Of a stretch of 64,000 nt of DNA, positions 16,291 to 28,081 are shown piece by piece (within the stretch, counting starts at the first letter, position 1; each line of letters starts with the position of its first letter). The position numbers and the translations under genes are program-made. This DNA comes from Panacagrimonas sp. (GTDB lineage: Bacteria; Pseudomonadota; Gammaproteobacteria; Nevskiales; Nevskiaceae), in contig NZ_JAJFBP010000009.1 of NCBI RefSeq assembly GCF_020697055.1, positions 1 through 64,000 on the forward strand. Reading direction: 5' to 3'. The notes under the pieces were generated by a model. That model was not told the origin of the DNA. It ran no database searches and worked only from the letters and a program-made list of their open reading frames with translations.

Positions 16291-17052
16291 CTAGACGCGC
16301 TTCGGGATCAGGTCGATCGACGTGACGATGCCGCCGAGCGCGTACTCCAGCACTTCGCGCATCAGCTCCTCGGGCTGCGCCGGATGCTCGCGGTGGTACC
16401 AGTTCGGGACATGCGCGAGCACGCCCAGGATCATCGAGGACACCAGGTCGGGATCGGCGGCGCGGAACATGCCTTCCTTCTGGCCCTGGAGAATGATCTT
16501 GCGGATCACCGCGAAATTCTTCTTGGGGCCTTCGCGCGCCCAGTCACCGATGGCGCCCTTCATGCGCACGAGATCGCGATTGAGCAGCGCGATCTCCAGC
16601 GGGTGCTGCAGGATCACCGCCACGCGCGAGCGGATGAAATGCTCGAGCCGTTCGATCGCGGTGCCGGTGGCGAGCTGATCGTCCTCGCCTTCGAACAGGC
16701 TGCGGACGTTGTTGACCAGCCGCGCGTAGATCTCTTCCTTCGAATCGAAGTAGTGATACAGGCTGCCTTTGACGATGCCAGCGGCTTCGGCGATGTCGCT
16801 GAGCTTGGTGCCCGCGAATCCACGGCGCCAGACGACTTCGACGGCGATCTTCAGGATCTCTTCGTCGCGCGACAGATCACGCGCGACGGCTTTGCCCAGT
16901 CGCGGACGACCACGACGTCGGCCGGTGAGTCCGCCCCGCATCGGTGAATCGGGGGCGCGGCGGTCGGCAGGACCTACCCGCTTTTCGGGTCCATCGTGGG
17001 CGGGGAGTTGAGCAACCGGCTCCTCGATCGAGGAATTCTGTTCCTCGGACAT
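16291..17052 (-). CDS. TetR/AcrR family transcriptional regulator
   Basis: 253 residues; the start at 17052 is chosen for the GGGAAG upstream. About 60 residues of low-complexity, charged N-terminus end in an RRRGRPRLG basic patch before the TetR helix-turn-helix (about residues 75-120, with AGIVKGSLYHYFDSKEEIY). The C-terminal ligand-binding domain is of the TetR_C type used by fatty-acid-responsive regulators such as FadR/KstR-like proteins. It lies upstream of, and in line with, the fatty acyl-CoA reductase gene and probably controls lipid genes. Ligand and targets are inferred only. Confidence 0.85.
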   Translation of the reverse strand: MSEEQNSSIEEPVAQLPAHDGPEKRVGPADRRAPDSPMRGGLTGRRRGRPRLGKAVARDLSRDEEILKIAVEVVWRRGFAGTKLSDIAEAAGIVKGSLYHYFDSKEEIYARLVNNVRSLFEGEDDQLATGTAIERLEHFIRSRVAVILQHPLEIALLNRDLVRMKGAIGDWAREGPKKNFAVIRKIILQGQKEGMFRAADPDLVSSMILGVLAHVPNWYHREHPAQPEELMREVLEYALGGIVTSIDLIPKRV

Positions 17053-17271
17053 GCTGTCTTCCCTGATGGCAGGAAAGTGGACGACTTTCGGTCGATTCAT
17101 GGGCCTTCGATGTCTGGGACGCGGCAATGGCCGTGTCGGGGAGTGTAGTTGGATCGTGCTCGGACGTTTCAGTTTCGTCCGTCGCGCAATCCGCGGATCC
17201 TCCCTAGTTCAACGGCATCACCGCGGATACGGTTCCGCACGGCGCGAATCCGTGCCGACCAAGCCCGACGT

Positions 17272-19692
<2,421 letters not shown>

Positions 19693-19709
19693 TTACGGCG
19701 TCCTCTTCC

Positions 19710-20786
19710 TCAATGCAGCGGCTTCCAGCTGCGAATTGTCCCATGTTCCACGTGGAACATCCCGCCTTCGAGACCCTCAAATGCCGGCAGTTTCTCGAAA
19801 GCAGTAATGAATTTTTGCCCTGGATAGAGGGCTAGGCCGGCGGCGAGTCTCGACTGAAATTCGGGCGCGAGCTCGGATCCAAAATCGTCGAGCAGTAGCA
19901 CCGGAGTGGGGGCGCCCGCAGCCGAAAGCAACTCCGCCTGGGCGAGCACCATCGCGGCGATCAACATCTTTTGCTGCCCGCGACTCACGCGACCCTTCGC
20001 CTTGGCTTGATCTACGGAGATTTTCAGTTCGGCCCGATGCGGCCCCTGCACCGTTGAACCCAGGCGTCGGTGCTGCTCGAGATTCAGGGCGAGAACATCG
20101 CGAAGGCCGATGTCCTCGCTCCAGCCGCGAGCCCAGTGGTAACGGGCGGCCGACGTCCCCAACAAGCGCTCGGACCAACGGCTCAGGCCGGGCGCCGCTT
20201 GCGCCAGGTGCGCCGCCCTCATCTCAGACCATTCCTCACCCGCCTGGGCCAATTCCTCATCCCAGGCCTGGATCGCCCGGTCCTCGAGGGCGGCCCGAAG
20301 CGCGCCGTTACGCTGCCGCAGGGCTCGTTGGTACCGGCGCCAGACTTCCAGGAAACGATGTTCCACGTGGAACACTCCCCAATCGACGAAGCTCCGGCGA
20401 TACGTCGGTCCTTCTTCGAGCAGTCGATGGGCCTGGGGATCCAGCACCTGCATCGGCACCGATCGGACGATGTCCGACAGCCGCGCTCCGCGTTCGTCGT
20501 CTAGCCGGGTCTCGAGGCCGTCTCGGGTCCAGCCGACCCCGATCCGTCGGTCCTCGGCCCCCTCGATCTGCATGAAGAGCGTCCAGGCCGGGCCTTCCGC
20601 CCCGCAGAGCTCGTTCAGCGCGGGCGCGCGGAAGCTGCGCCCTCGTCCGGCGACGAACAGCGCTTCCAGCAAGGTGGTTTTACCGGCCGCGTTGTCGCCG
20701 ACGATCAGGTTCAGCGTCGGGTGCGGCTCGATCTCGATTTTTCGGTACAGGCGAAAGTTATCGCCCCGCAGAAGGGCGATCGGCAT
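19710..20786 (-). CDS. recF: RecF, recombination mediator
   Basis: 358 residues. Walker A GDNAAGKT is at residues 30-37, the ABC-type signature VSRGQQKM and Walker B LLLDDFGSEL are in the C-terminal half. RecF with RecO and RecR loads RecA at single-strand gaps. It starts one base after the dnaN stop, so translation is coupled. Two perfect parS sequences lie within the frame, both read as F-H-V-E-H: one near the middle (VFHVEH) and one 10 codons from the C-terminus (MFHVEH). Confidence 0.97.
   Translation of the reverse strand: MPIALLRGDNFRLYRKIEIEPHPTLNLIVGDNAAGKTTLLEALFVAGRGRSFRAPALNELCGAEGPAWTLFMQIEGAEDRRIGVGWTRDGLETRLDDERGARLSDIVRSVPMQVLDPQAHRLLEEGPTYRRSFVDWGVFHVEHRFLEVWRRYQRALRQRNGALRAALEDRAIQAWDEELAQAGEEWSEMRAAHLAQAAPGLSRWSERLLGTSAARYHWARGWSEDIGLRDVLALNLEQHRRLGSTVQGPHRAELKISVDQAKAKGRVSRGQQKMLIAAMVLAQAELLSAAGAPTPVLLLDDFGSELAPEFQSRLAAGLALYPGQKFITAFEKLPAFEGLEGGMFHVEHGTIRSWKPLH
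19744..19759. promoter_or_regulatory. parS centromere site 1 (inside recF)
   Basis: TGTTCCACGTGGAACA is a perfect 16-base palindrome and fits the ParB/Spo0J target TGTTNCACGTGNAACA. It lies at the 3' end of recF, encoding MFHVEH. ParB loaded here would organise the origin region for segregation. Confidence 0.93.
20359..20374. promoter_or_regulatory. parS centromere site 2 (inside recF)
   Basis: An identical 16-base palindrome, 600 bases from the first, also within the recF reading frame (VFHVEH). Two exact copies at the origin strongly support a ParABS system. parA and parB themselves are not in the window. Confidence 0.93.
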
Positions 20787-20787
20787 C

Positions 20788-21888
20788 TCAGAGCCGCATC
20801 GGCATGATCACGTACTTGCTCGACGGATCGCCGGATTGGTAGACGAGGCCACTCGAATCCGAGTTCTTCAGTTCGAGCACTACCTCCGCACCCGGAATGA
20901 CGGCAAGGGCGTCCAACAGGTAATTCACGTTGAAGCCGATCTCGAGCGCGCCGCCGGCATAGCCGACCTCGATCTCCTCCTCCGCCTCTTCGTGTTCCGG
21001 GTTGTGGGTCTGCAGCTTGAGTTGGCCTTCCGCCAGCTGCAGCCGAACCCCGCGGAATTTCTCGTTCGAAAGGATTGCCGTCCGTGCCAGCGACCGACGT
21101 AGCGTCTCGCGATCCGCCGTCACGCGCTTGTCGCCGTGCTCGGGAATCACGCGCTCGTAGTCCGGGAAACGCCCGTCGATGGTCTTCGTCGTCAGGCGCA
21201 CGACGTCGATCTCGACCTGCACCTGACCCTGGCCGATCACGATGCGAATGTCCGCGTCGCTGTTGTCGAGCAGCCGGCTCAGTTCCAGCACCGACTTGCG
21301 AGGCAGGATCGCCTGCACCGCTTCGGTGAGCCCGGTGTCGCCGACCCGCTCGCTGAAAGCCAGCCGATGTCCGTCCGTCGCCACGGCCCGCAGCCGCTTG
21401 GCATTAGCGTCGATCAACAGGCCGTTGAGGTAATAGCGCACGTCCTGCTGGGCCATCGCGAACTGGGTTTTCTCCAGCAGCGACTTGAGTTCGGCACGCT
21501 TCAACGTCAGCGTCCGGCCGCCGATGACCGCGCCCATTGCCGGGAACTCGTCCGCCTTCAGCGCCGCCAACGAGAAGCGGCTCTTGCCCGAACGAAGCGT
21601 GACGCGGTCACCCGACGAATCGAGTGTGATGTCAGCGCCTTCGGGCAGTCCGCGGCAGATGTCGAACAGCTTGCGTGCCGGCACGGTGACCTTGCCCGGC
21701 GCAAGGTTCTGAACGGACGCCCGTGCGACCAGCTCCATCTCCAGGTCGGTGCCGGTAACGATCAGCTCGGCCTCCTTGGCCTCGAGCAGGAAGTTGGCGA
21801 GGACCGGCAAGGTCTGTCGACGCTCCACGACGCCGACGACGGCTTGCAGCGCACTGAGCAACTCGTTTCTCCCCACCTGGATCTTCAT
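20788..21888 (-). CDS. dnaN: DNA polymerase III beta subunit (sliding clamp)
   Basis: 366 residues, as in E. coli. Three clamp domains of about 120 residues each; the C-terminus ends in the typical YVIMPMRL that forms part of the partner-binding pocket. It forms a dimeric ring that tethers polymerases, including the DnaE2/ImuB mutasome encoded at 5.6-10.2 kb. Between it and dnaA lies the AT-rich putative origin. Confidence 0.98.
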   Translation of the reverse strand: MKIQVGRNELLSALQAVVGVVERRQTLPVLANFLLEAKEAELIVTGTDLEMELVARASVQNLAPGKVTVPARKLFDICRGLPEGADITLDSSGDRVTLRSGKSRFSLAALKADEFPAMGAVIGGRTLTLKRAELKSLLEKTQFAMAQQDVRYYLNGLLIDANAKRLRAVATDGHRLAFSERVGDTGLTEAVQAILPRKSVLELSRLLDNSDADIRIVIGQGQVQVEIDVVRLTTKTIDGRFPDYERVIPEHGDKRVTADRETLRRSLARTAILSNEKFRGVRLQLAEGQLKLQTHNPEHEEAEEEIEVGYAGGALEIGFNVNYLLDALAVIPGAEVVLELKNSDSSGLVYQSGDPSSKYVIMPMRL

Positions 21889-22131
21889 GACGTCACCCGG
21901 TCTCAGATTGGTTTTCTTTTCAAATACTTCTAGGTTTAGTAAGGCCCGCCTTGCGGCTGGGATAACTTCTAAAAATAACGCAATTTCAGAAGCTTACGTA
22001 AATAAAGTACACCTGCAAACCGCCCTGTCCGGGTCTGGGAGACCACGGGACAGCCTGTGGACCGTTTCGAACCTCGACGATTCCCACCGGCTACCCACAG
22101 CCTTGGCCCGGCCGCATTCATATCTTGTTAG
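21889..22131. other. Putative chromosomal origin (dnaA-dnaN intergenic)
   Basis: This 243-base gap holds the most AT-rich stretch of the region (about 21905-22015, with runs such as CTAAAAATAACG and GTAAATAAAG), a candidate unwinding element in otherwise GC-rich DNA. Only weak DnaA-box-like sequences are visible (CTACCCACA at about 22091 and TGTGGACCG near 22056), so the assignment rests on base composition, location between dnaA and dnaN, nearby parS sites and the switch in gene orientation around dnaA/rpmH. Confidence 0.6.
22025..22053 (-). other. Hairpin in the dnaA-dnaN gap
   Basis: The outer stem CTGTCC/GGACAG encloses an inner stem GGTCT/AGACC with a GGG loop. It may act as a weak terminator or processing site after dnaA, or be part of origin structure; no T tract follows. 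Confidence 0.45.
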
Positions 22132-23457
22132 TCAGTAACTCAGCTGTCGCAACAGGTTCTCGTAATCCTCTCGAATACGCAGATCCGTTTGTCGCAGTTC
22201 CTCGATCTTGCGGCTGGCGTGCAGCACCGTGGTGTGGTCTTTCTCGAACGCCTCACCGATGTCCGGATAACTGTGCTCGGTCAACTCGCGCGCCAAGGCC
22301 ATCGCGACCTGGCGTGGTCGCGCGAGCATGCGCGACCGACGCGGCGACCGCAGATCCTTGAGCGGAATGTTGTAGTACTTGGCGACGGTGGACATGATGT
22401 TGTCGATCGTCACCTTGCGTTCGTAGTGCGCCAGCATGTCGCGCAAGGTCTGACGTGCGAACTCGACGGTGATCGCCTCGCCCTGCAGGCGCATTCCGGC
22501 CGACAGACGCAGCAACACGCCTTCGAGTTCACGCACGTTGGAACGTACGTGCTGCGCCACGAAGAACGCCACCTCGTTCGACAACGATAGCCCGAACTGC
22601 TCGGCCTTCGACAACAGGATCGCGACGCGCGTCTCGAGATCCGGCGGTTCGACGGACACGGTCAAACCCCACGAAAAGCGTGATTTCAGGCGGTCATCGA
22701 GACGATCGAGATCCTTGGGGAAGCGATCGCTGGTCAGAATGATCTGCTTGTGCGCCTCCATGAGGCTGTTGAACGTGTGGAAGAACTCTTCCTGCGTGGC
22801 GGATTTGCCGGCAAAGAAATGGATGTCGTCGATCAGCAGCGCGTCAGTGGTGCGGTAGTGCGCCTTGAAGTCGCTGGTGGTGTTGTGACGAACCGCGGCG
22901 ATGAACTGGTTCACCCATTGCTCGGCCGTCACGTACACCACCCGCGCCACGGCGTTGCGGGCCAGCAGCGCGTGCCCGACCGCGTGCATCAAATGCGTCT
23001 TGCCCAGGCCCGAGCCGCCATAGATCAGCAGCGGGTTGTAGGACGTGCCCGGCGAATCGGCGACCTGCTGGGCCGCGGCGCGCGCCTGGGAGTTCGACTT
23101 GCCCTGGATGAATGAAGCGAACGTGTAGATCGGATTGAGCCGGTTGCTGACGATCGGCCGTTCGACCTCGCCGGCGTCGTCACCGCTGGGGGCGCCGTTG
23201 GTACGCGCCTCCGGCGCCGCGGTGACGTCGACCTCGATGTCTTCGCCACCGCTGGCGAGCCAGGCGTGCTGGATCTGCGAGCGAAAATCCGCACGCACGC
23301 GCTCCATGACCATGCGGTTGGGCGCGATCAGCACCAGCCGATCGCCTTCACGGCGGGCCTGCAGGGGGCGAATCCAGGTGTTGAGGTCGGAAACGCCCAA
23401 TTCGGCTTCCAGGCGCTGGACGCATTGCGTCCAACCATGATCGTCCGACACAGCCAT
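22132..23457 (-). CDS. dnaA: DnaA, replication initiator
   Basis: 441 residues in the four usual domains: N-terminal oligomerisation (1-80), a variable linker (about 80-105), the AAA+ domain with Walker A GGSGLGKT at 147-154 and LLIDDIHF as Walker B, and the C-terminal helix-turn-helix that reads DnaA boxes ([14 protein letters not shown]). It initiates chromosome replication. A perfect DnaA box lies 67 bases upstream of its start, consistent with autoregulation. Confidence 0.98.
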   Translation of the reverse strand: MAVSDDHGWTQCVQRLEAELGVSDLNTWIRPLQARREGDRLVLIAPNRMVMERVRADFRSQIQHAWLASGGEDIEVDVTAAPEARTNGAPSGDDAGEVERPIVSNRLNPIYTFASFIQGKSNSQARAAAQQVADSPGTSYNPLLIYGGSGLGKTHLMHAVGHALLARNAVARVVYVTAEQWVNQFIAAVRHNTTSDFKAHYRTTDALLIDDIHFFAGKSATQEEFFHTFNSLMEAHKQIILTSDRFPKDLDRLDDRLKSRFSWGLTVSVEPPDLETRVAILLSKAEQFGLSLSNEVAFFVAQHVRSNVRELEGVLLRLSAGMRLQGEAITVEFARQTLRDMLAHYERKVTIDNIMSTVAKYYNIPLKDLRSPRRSRMLARPRQVAMALARELTEHSYPDIGEAFEKDHTTVLHASRKIEELRQTDLRIREDYENLLRQLSY

Positions 23458-23523
23458 GGTCTGGATTGAGGGGCTCGTTGAGGGTCGCGGGGGAAGGCGC
23501 GAGTCTATACTCCGGCGCCCGAC

Positions 23524-23532
23524 TTATCCACA
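23524..23532. promoter_or_regulatory. Perfect DnaA box
   Basis: TTATCCACA matches the E. coli consensus exactly. It sits in the 158-base divergent gap between dnaA (minus) and rpmH (plus), where it could control dnaA expression and/or contribute to the origin. Confidence 0.85.
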
Positions 23533-23615
23533 GGATCGCGGCGTGCATTGTGCTTGTGTGCGCCAATGTCCAACCGCTACACTCCGCGCCCTTTTTTCCG
23601 CGCCGAGCCTTTTCG

Positions 23616-23750
23616 ATGAAACGCCCCTACCAGCCACACGCGCTGCGTCGCAAGCGCACCCATGGGTTTCGCGCCCGCATGGCCACTGTGGGCGGCCGCA
23701 AGGTTCTGGCTCGCCGTCGCGCCAAGGGCCGGGCACGCCTGATCCCCTGA
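23616..23750 (+). CDS. rpmH: Ribosomal protein L34
   Basis: 44 residues, very basic, starting [22 protein letters not shown] and retaining the invariant [16 protein letters not shown] core. It is a small protein of the large ribosomal subunit near the exit tunnel. It is divergent from dnaA and heads the rpmH-rnpA-yidD-yidC-mnmE run. Confidence 0.98.
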   Translation: MKRPYQPHALRRKRTHGFRARMATVGGRKVLARRRAKGRARLIP

Positions 23751-23775
23751 CCCGCGGCGCAAGGTCGCGAATCGT

Positions 23776-24126
23776 TTGTCGGGATTCCCGCGATCGGTTC
23801 GCCTGCTTCGCCCCGCTGATTTCAAGCGGATCGTGGGACAAGGCCGAAGACGCAGAAGCCCCAGCTTCACCGCGTTCGAGATGCCGGGCCTGGGAGAACA
23901 CGCCAGGGTCGGCTTGACGGTATCGCGCAAATCCTTGCCTCGCTCCGTCGATCGCAATCGCTTCAAGCGCATCGTTCGCGAGACATTCCGCGCCTCGTTG
24001 CCGCTGCCTTGCTGCGACGTGGTGATCATGGCGGCGACCGGTGCACGCACTACCGACCGGCGCCAACTCGCCGCCGAGCTGCACGAATTCTGGAGACGTC
24101 TGCGCGAGCGATGGCCAGCCTCCTGA
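23776..24126 (+). CDS. rnpA: Ribonuclease P protein component
   Basis: 116 residues from a TTG start at 23776, with AAGG about ten bases upstream; no in-frame ATG or GTG fits better. The signature [13 protein letters not shown] (about residues 59-71) is the RNA-binding RNR motif. With the RnpB RNA it trims tRNA 5' ends. Its last 16 bases overlap the start of yidD. Confidence 0.96.
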   Translation: MSGFPRSVRLLRPADFKRIVGQGRRRRSPSFTAFEMPGLGEHARVGLTVSRKSLPRSVDRNRFKRIVRETFRASLPLPCCDVVIMAATGARTTDRRQLAAELHEFWRRLRERWPAS

Positions 24127-24329
24127 TCTTCCTGATCCGCTGCTACCAGCGCGTGCTCAGTCCCTTCATCGGTCACCAGTGCCGGTTCTATCCGACCTGT
24201 TCGCACTACGGCGTCGAAGCCCTCGAACGCCATGGCGCATTGCGCGGATCGTGGCTAACCGCGCGCCGCGTGGCGCGCTGCCATCCGCTCAACGCCGGCG
24301 GCATCGATCCGGTGCCCGAACGCCTGTAG
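24111..24329 (+). CDS. yidD: YidD, membrane protein insertion efficiency factor
   Basis: 72 residues, with the conserved cysteine-rich core ([15 protein letters not shown]) and the later [18 protein letters not shown] ending. It is a small membrane-associated protein that assists YidC-dependent insertion. It overlaps rnpA by 16 bases in another frame, the usual arrangement, and yidC follows 40 bases later. Confidence 0.96.
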   Translation: MASLLIFLIRCYQRVLSPFIGHQCRFYPTCSHYGVEALERHGALRGSWLTARRVARCHPLNAGGIDPVPERL

Positions 24330-24369
24330 GCCGCCCGTACCCACGACGACGCTCGATCCATCACCCGAT

Positions 24370-26157
24370 ATGGAAAACCGCCGCTTCATCCTGATCGCTC
24401 TGCTCGCGGTCGTCGTGTTCTTCCTCTACCAGGCGTGGCAGGACGACTACGGCCCCAAGCGCAAGACCGCCCTCGCCGAATCGTCGAACACCGAGTCCAC
24501 AGTGCACACCGATCCGGTGGTGCCCTCGGTCCCGGATAACGCGCCGGCCAAGCAAGGAGAATCGGCGCACGCCGATACGCCGACCGCAGTGCCTGCGGCC
24601 GCGCCGGCTGCGGGTACCGAGATCGCTGCGACCACGGCCAGCGTTCAGACCGTGAAGGTGGTCACCGACGTCGTCGCCGCCCAGATCAGCCTTCGCGGCG
24701 GCGAGTTGCGGCGCCTCGAATTGAGCCACTACCCGATCTCCAAGAAAGCGCCGGACGTTCCGCTGCCGCTGTTCAACGATCGCAACGGGCATCTGTTCCT
24801 GTTCCAGTCGGGCCTGGCCGGCACCGCGCAACCGATCGCCAGCGGCGACACGGTGTATCGCGCGGCGCAGAACGAATACCGACTCGCGGAGGGAAGCAAT
24901 CAGGTCGAGGTGGTGCTCGAACACACTGGCGCCGACGGCGTGGTGGTGCGCAAGGTGTTTCGTTTCACGCGCGGCAGCTATCGCATCGATCTGGAGCAGA
25001 GCGTCCAGAACGGCGGAACACAGCCGCTGGTGGTGAGCCCATACGCGCGTTTCGTTCGTAACGATCACGTCGCTGGCGACCTGCCCAAGTTCGTGGCGAC
25101 GTTTCTCGGTGTCGGCTTCTACGAACGCAAGGACGGGGACGGCGACAAGTACCGCTTCGTCAAGACCAAGCTGGAAGATCTCAACGAGGACGCCTTCGAG
25201 AAGCGCCAGACCGGCGGCTGGATCGCGATGCTCGAGCACTACTTCGTCGGTGCCATCCTGCCGCCGCCCGGCAGCGAAGGCGTGTTCTCGGCCAAGCCCG
25301 CCAAGGACGGCACATTTGCTGCGCAGTACGTGGCGACCGGCGTGAACGTCGCTCCCGGCGCGACGCATCGATTCGACATGGGGCTGTTCGCGGGTCCGCG
25401 CCTGCAGGACAGCATCATCAGCATGGGAGACGACGCAAAGCTCATCGAGCACGCCGACCTCGATTCGCTGGCGCCCGGCCTGGAATTCACCGTCGACTAC
25501 GGGATCCTCACGCCGATCTGCAAGCCGCTGTTCTGGCTGATGGCGAAGTTCCACTCCTTCACCGGCAACTGGGGCGTGGCGATCATCCTGCTCACGCTGC
25601 TGGTCAAGGCGCTCTTCTACAAGCTCTCCGAAGCGCAGTACCGCTCGATGGCGAAGATGAAGAAGTTCGCGCCGCGCATCCAGGACATCAAGGAGCGTTA
25701 CGGCGACGATCGCGAGCGCATGTCCAAGGCGATGATGGACCTCTACAAGAAGGAGGGCTTCAACCCGCTCGCCGGCTGCTGGCCGCTGCTGGTGCAGTTC
25801 CCGGTGTTCATCGCGCTGTACTGGGTGCTGCTCGAGAGCGTCGAACTGCGCCAGGCCGACTTCGCGCTGTGGATCAACGATCTCTCCGCGCCCGATCCGT
25901 TCTACGTGCTGCCGGTGCTGTTCGGCGTGACCTTCTTCATCCAACAGAAGTGGTCGGGCTCGACCGCGACGATGGATCCGATGCAGCAGAAGATCATGAA
26001 CGTGATGCCGATCATGATGACCGCGTTCTTCGCGTTCTTTCAGGCGGGCCTGGTGCTGTACTGGCTGGTGTCGAACCTGATCGGCATGGGTCAGCAGTGG
26101 CTGATCAACCGCAAGCTCGCAGGCGAAGGACTGGGCAAGTCCGTCAAGCCTGCGTGA
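24370..26157 (+). CDS. yidC: YidC membrane insertase
   Basis: 595 residues. An N-terminal membrane helix (about 6-22) is followed by a large periplasmic beta-sandwich domain (to about 380) and the five-helix Oxa1/YidC core (about 385-580) with the cytoplasmic helical hairpin (YGDDRERMSKAMMDLYKKEG). It inserts and folds inner-membrane proteins alone or with SecYEG. It ends 16 bases before mnmE. Confidence 0.97.
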   Translation: MENRRFILIALLAVVVFFLYQAWQDDYGPKRKTALAESSNTESTVHTDPVVPSVPDNAPAKQGESAHADTPTAVPAAAPAAGTEIAATTASVQTVKVVTDVVAAQISLRGGELRRLELSHYPISKKAPDVPLPLFNDRNGHLFLFQSGLAGTAQPIASGDTVYRAAQNEYRLAEGSNQVEVVLEHTGADGVVVRKVFRFTRGSYRIDLEQSVQNGGTQPLVVSPYARFVRNDHVAGDLPKFVATFLGVGFYERKDGDGDKYRFVKTKLEDLNEDAFEKRQTGGWIAMLEHYFVGAILPPPGSEGVFSAKPAKDGTFAAQYVATGVNVAPGATHRFDMGLFAGPRLQDSIISMGDDAKLIEHADLDSLAPGLEFTVDYGILTPICKPLFWLMAKFHSFTGNWGVAIILLTLLVKALFYKLSEAQYRSMAKMKKFAPRIQDIKERYGDDRERMSKAMMDLYKKEGFNPLAGCWPLLVQFPVFIALYWVLLESVELRQADFALWINDLSAPDPFYVLPVLFGVTFFIQQKWSGSTATMDPMQQKIMNVMPIMMTAFFAFFQAGLVLYWLVSNLIGMGQQWLINRKLAGEGLGKSVKPA

Positions 26158-26173
26158 GCACGGAGCGCGTCGC

Positions 26174-27520
26174 GTGAGCGACACGCTGGCCGCGATCGCC
26201 ACTGCGGCGGGACGCGGCGCCGTCGGCATCCTGCGTCTGTCGGGACCGGCGGCTTACGAGATCGCATCCCGGCTCTGCGGCGGGTCGCTGCCCGAGCCGC
26301 GTCGCGCCGCGCTGCGCACGTTCCGCGACGCCGACGATTCTCCCTGCGACCGCGGCCTCGTGCTGTGCTTCGAAGCCGGTGCGTCGTACACCGATGAACG
26401 CATGGTCGAATTGCACGCGCACGGCAGTCCGGCGTTGCTCGATCTGCTGCTGCAGGCGGCGTGCGCCCACGGCGCGCGCTTGGCGCGGCCGGGCGAATTC
26501 ACCGAACGCGCGTTCCTCGCCGGGCGCATGGACCTCGCGCAGGCCGAAGCGGTCGCCGATCTGATCGACGCGGGCAGCCGCGCGGCGGTGCTCGCCGCGC
26601 ACCGCTCGCTGGAAGGCGAGTTCTCGCGCCAGGTCCAGGACCTGGCCATCCGCATGCTGGACCTGCGCGTCTTCGTCGAAGGCGCGCTGGATTTTTCCGA
26701 CGAGGACATCGACTGGCTTTCGGATGCGCAGCTCGCCCGGAACCTGGCCGAGGCCCAGATGCGCCTGCGCGACGTGCTGGATCAGGCCCGCCAGGGCCGT
26801 CGTCTGCGCGACGGAATGGTCGTGGCGATCGCCGGGCGCCCCAACGTCGGCAAGTCGACGCTGCTCAACGCGCTGTCCCGCACCGACGCGGCGATCGTCA
26901 GCCCGACCCCCGGTACCACGCGCGACCTGCTGCGCGAACACCTGGATCTCGACGGCCTGCCGCTGACGCTGGTGGACACCGCGGGCCTGCGGCCGACCGA
27001 CGACGCGATCGAGGGCGAAGGCATCCGCCGCGCCTGGCAGGCGCTGTCGCGCGCCGAGCTCGCGCTGTTCGTGGTCGACGACACGACCGGTCCGACCGAC
27101 GAGGATCGCGAACTGATCACGCGTCTGCCCGACGAGGTCGAGCGCGTGCTGGTCTTCAACAAGTGCGACCTGAGCGGTGCATCGGCCGGCGCGATCGAGT
27201 TCGAAGGACACCCGGCATTGCGGATCTGCGCCCGTGAAGGCGCGGGCCTGGATGCGTTGCGCGCGATGATCCGCGCCCGTGTCGGGTTCGAGCAGAACAG
27301 GGAAGGCGCATTCACCGCGCGCGCACGCCACCTCGACGCCCTGCGGGTCGCGCAGCGGCATCTGGACGCGGCCCGGGCCGCGCTTGCGACGGCCGGCACG
27401 GCGGAGATCGCGGCCGAGGAACTGCGGCTCGCGCACCGGGCGCTGGGCCAGATCACCGGCGAAGTCACCAGCGAGGACCTGCTGGGTGCAGTGTTCTCCC
27501 GCTTCTGCATCGGCAAGTGA
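26174..27520 (+). CDS. mnmE: MnmE, tRNA modification GTPase
   Basis: 448 residues from a GTG start. An N-terminal tetrahydrofolate-binding domain and helical domain surround the G domain: P-loop GRPNVGKST, K-loop region SPTPGTTRD, DTAGL and NKCD. The C-terminal FCIGK contains the essential cysteine. With MnmG it installs the 5-carboxymethylaminomethyl group on U34 of several tRNAs. Confidence 0.97.
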   Translation: MSDTLAAIATAAGRGAVGILRLSGPAAYEIASRLCGGSLPEPRRAALRTFRDADDSPCDRGLVLCFEAGASYTDERMVELHAHGSPALLDLLLQAACAHGARLARPGEFTERAFLAGRMDLAQAEAVADLIDAGSRAAVLAAHRSLEGEFSRQVQDLAIRMLDLRVFVEGALDFSDEDIDWLSDAQLARNLAEAQMRLRDVLDQARQGRRLRDGMVVAIAGRPNVGKSTLLNALSRTDAAIVSPTPGTTRDLLREHLDLDGLPLTLVDTAGLRPTDDAIEGEGIRRAWQALSRAELALFVVDDTTGPTDEDRELITRLPDEVERVLVFNKCDLSGASAGAIEFEGHPALRICAREGAGLDALRAMIRARVGFEQNREGAFTARARHLDALRVAQRHLDAARAALATAGTAEIAAEELRLAHRALGQITGEVTSEDLLGAVFSRFCIGK

Positions 27521-27667
27521 CGGACATGACGCTCGCCGCCGCATCGTCCATGCTGGTCCTCCCATGAAAGCCGCTCCGCACCCCCGAAACCTCACTTCCG
27601 ACCTGGCGTCGTCGCCGCGTCGCGTTCATTCCCGCACCCGAGCGCACTTCGTTCGCGGCAGCGTGTC

Positions 27668-28081
27668 ATGAACGCGCCCCGTCCCGTCCGCATCGTGCTG
27701 CACAAGGCCTCGCGCGAGCTCGAGGTCGGCTATGCCGACGGCACGACCTACCGGCTGCCGGCCGAGTACCTGCGCGTGCACAGCCCGTCGGCCGAGGTGC
27801 AGGGGCATGGCAAGCCGGTGCTGGTCGGGGGCAAGCGCAGCGTCGGCATCGGCGCCGTCCAGCCCGTGGGCCGCTACGCGGTGAAGCTGGTGTTCGACGA
27901 CGGACACGACACCGGGCTGTACTCCTGGGACGTTCTCGACGACCTGGGCCGCAACCAGGCCCAGTACTGGGCGAGCTACGAGCAAAGGCTCGCCGAGATG
28001 CGAATGTCCCGTGACAGCGAGGTGGTTAAACTCGCCGCGCTGCAGCCCCGCAAATACACGCCGCCCAAGCCGTCCTCGTGA
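27668..28081 (+). CDS. DUF971 protein (butyrobetaine-hydroxylase N-terminal-like)
   Basis: 137 residues. The domain resembles the zinc/iron-binding N-terminal part of gamma-butyrobetaine hydroxylase (DUF971), with [21 protein letters not shown] at about 17-37 and [21 protein letters not shown] at about 77-97. Small free-standing DUF971 proteins have been linked to iron-sulfur or ubiquinone metabolism by gene context. Here its end overlaps the ubiE start by four bases (GTGA), supporting a link to quinone synthesis. Confidence 0.85.
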   Translation: MNAPRPVRIVLHKASRELEVGYADGTTYRLPAEYLRVHSPSAEVQGHGKPVLVGGKRSVGIGAVQPVGRYAVKLVFDDGHDTGLYSWDVLDDLGRNQAQYWASYEQRLAEMRMSRDSEVVKLAALQPRKYTPPKPSS

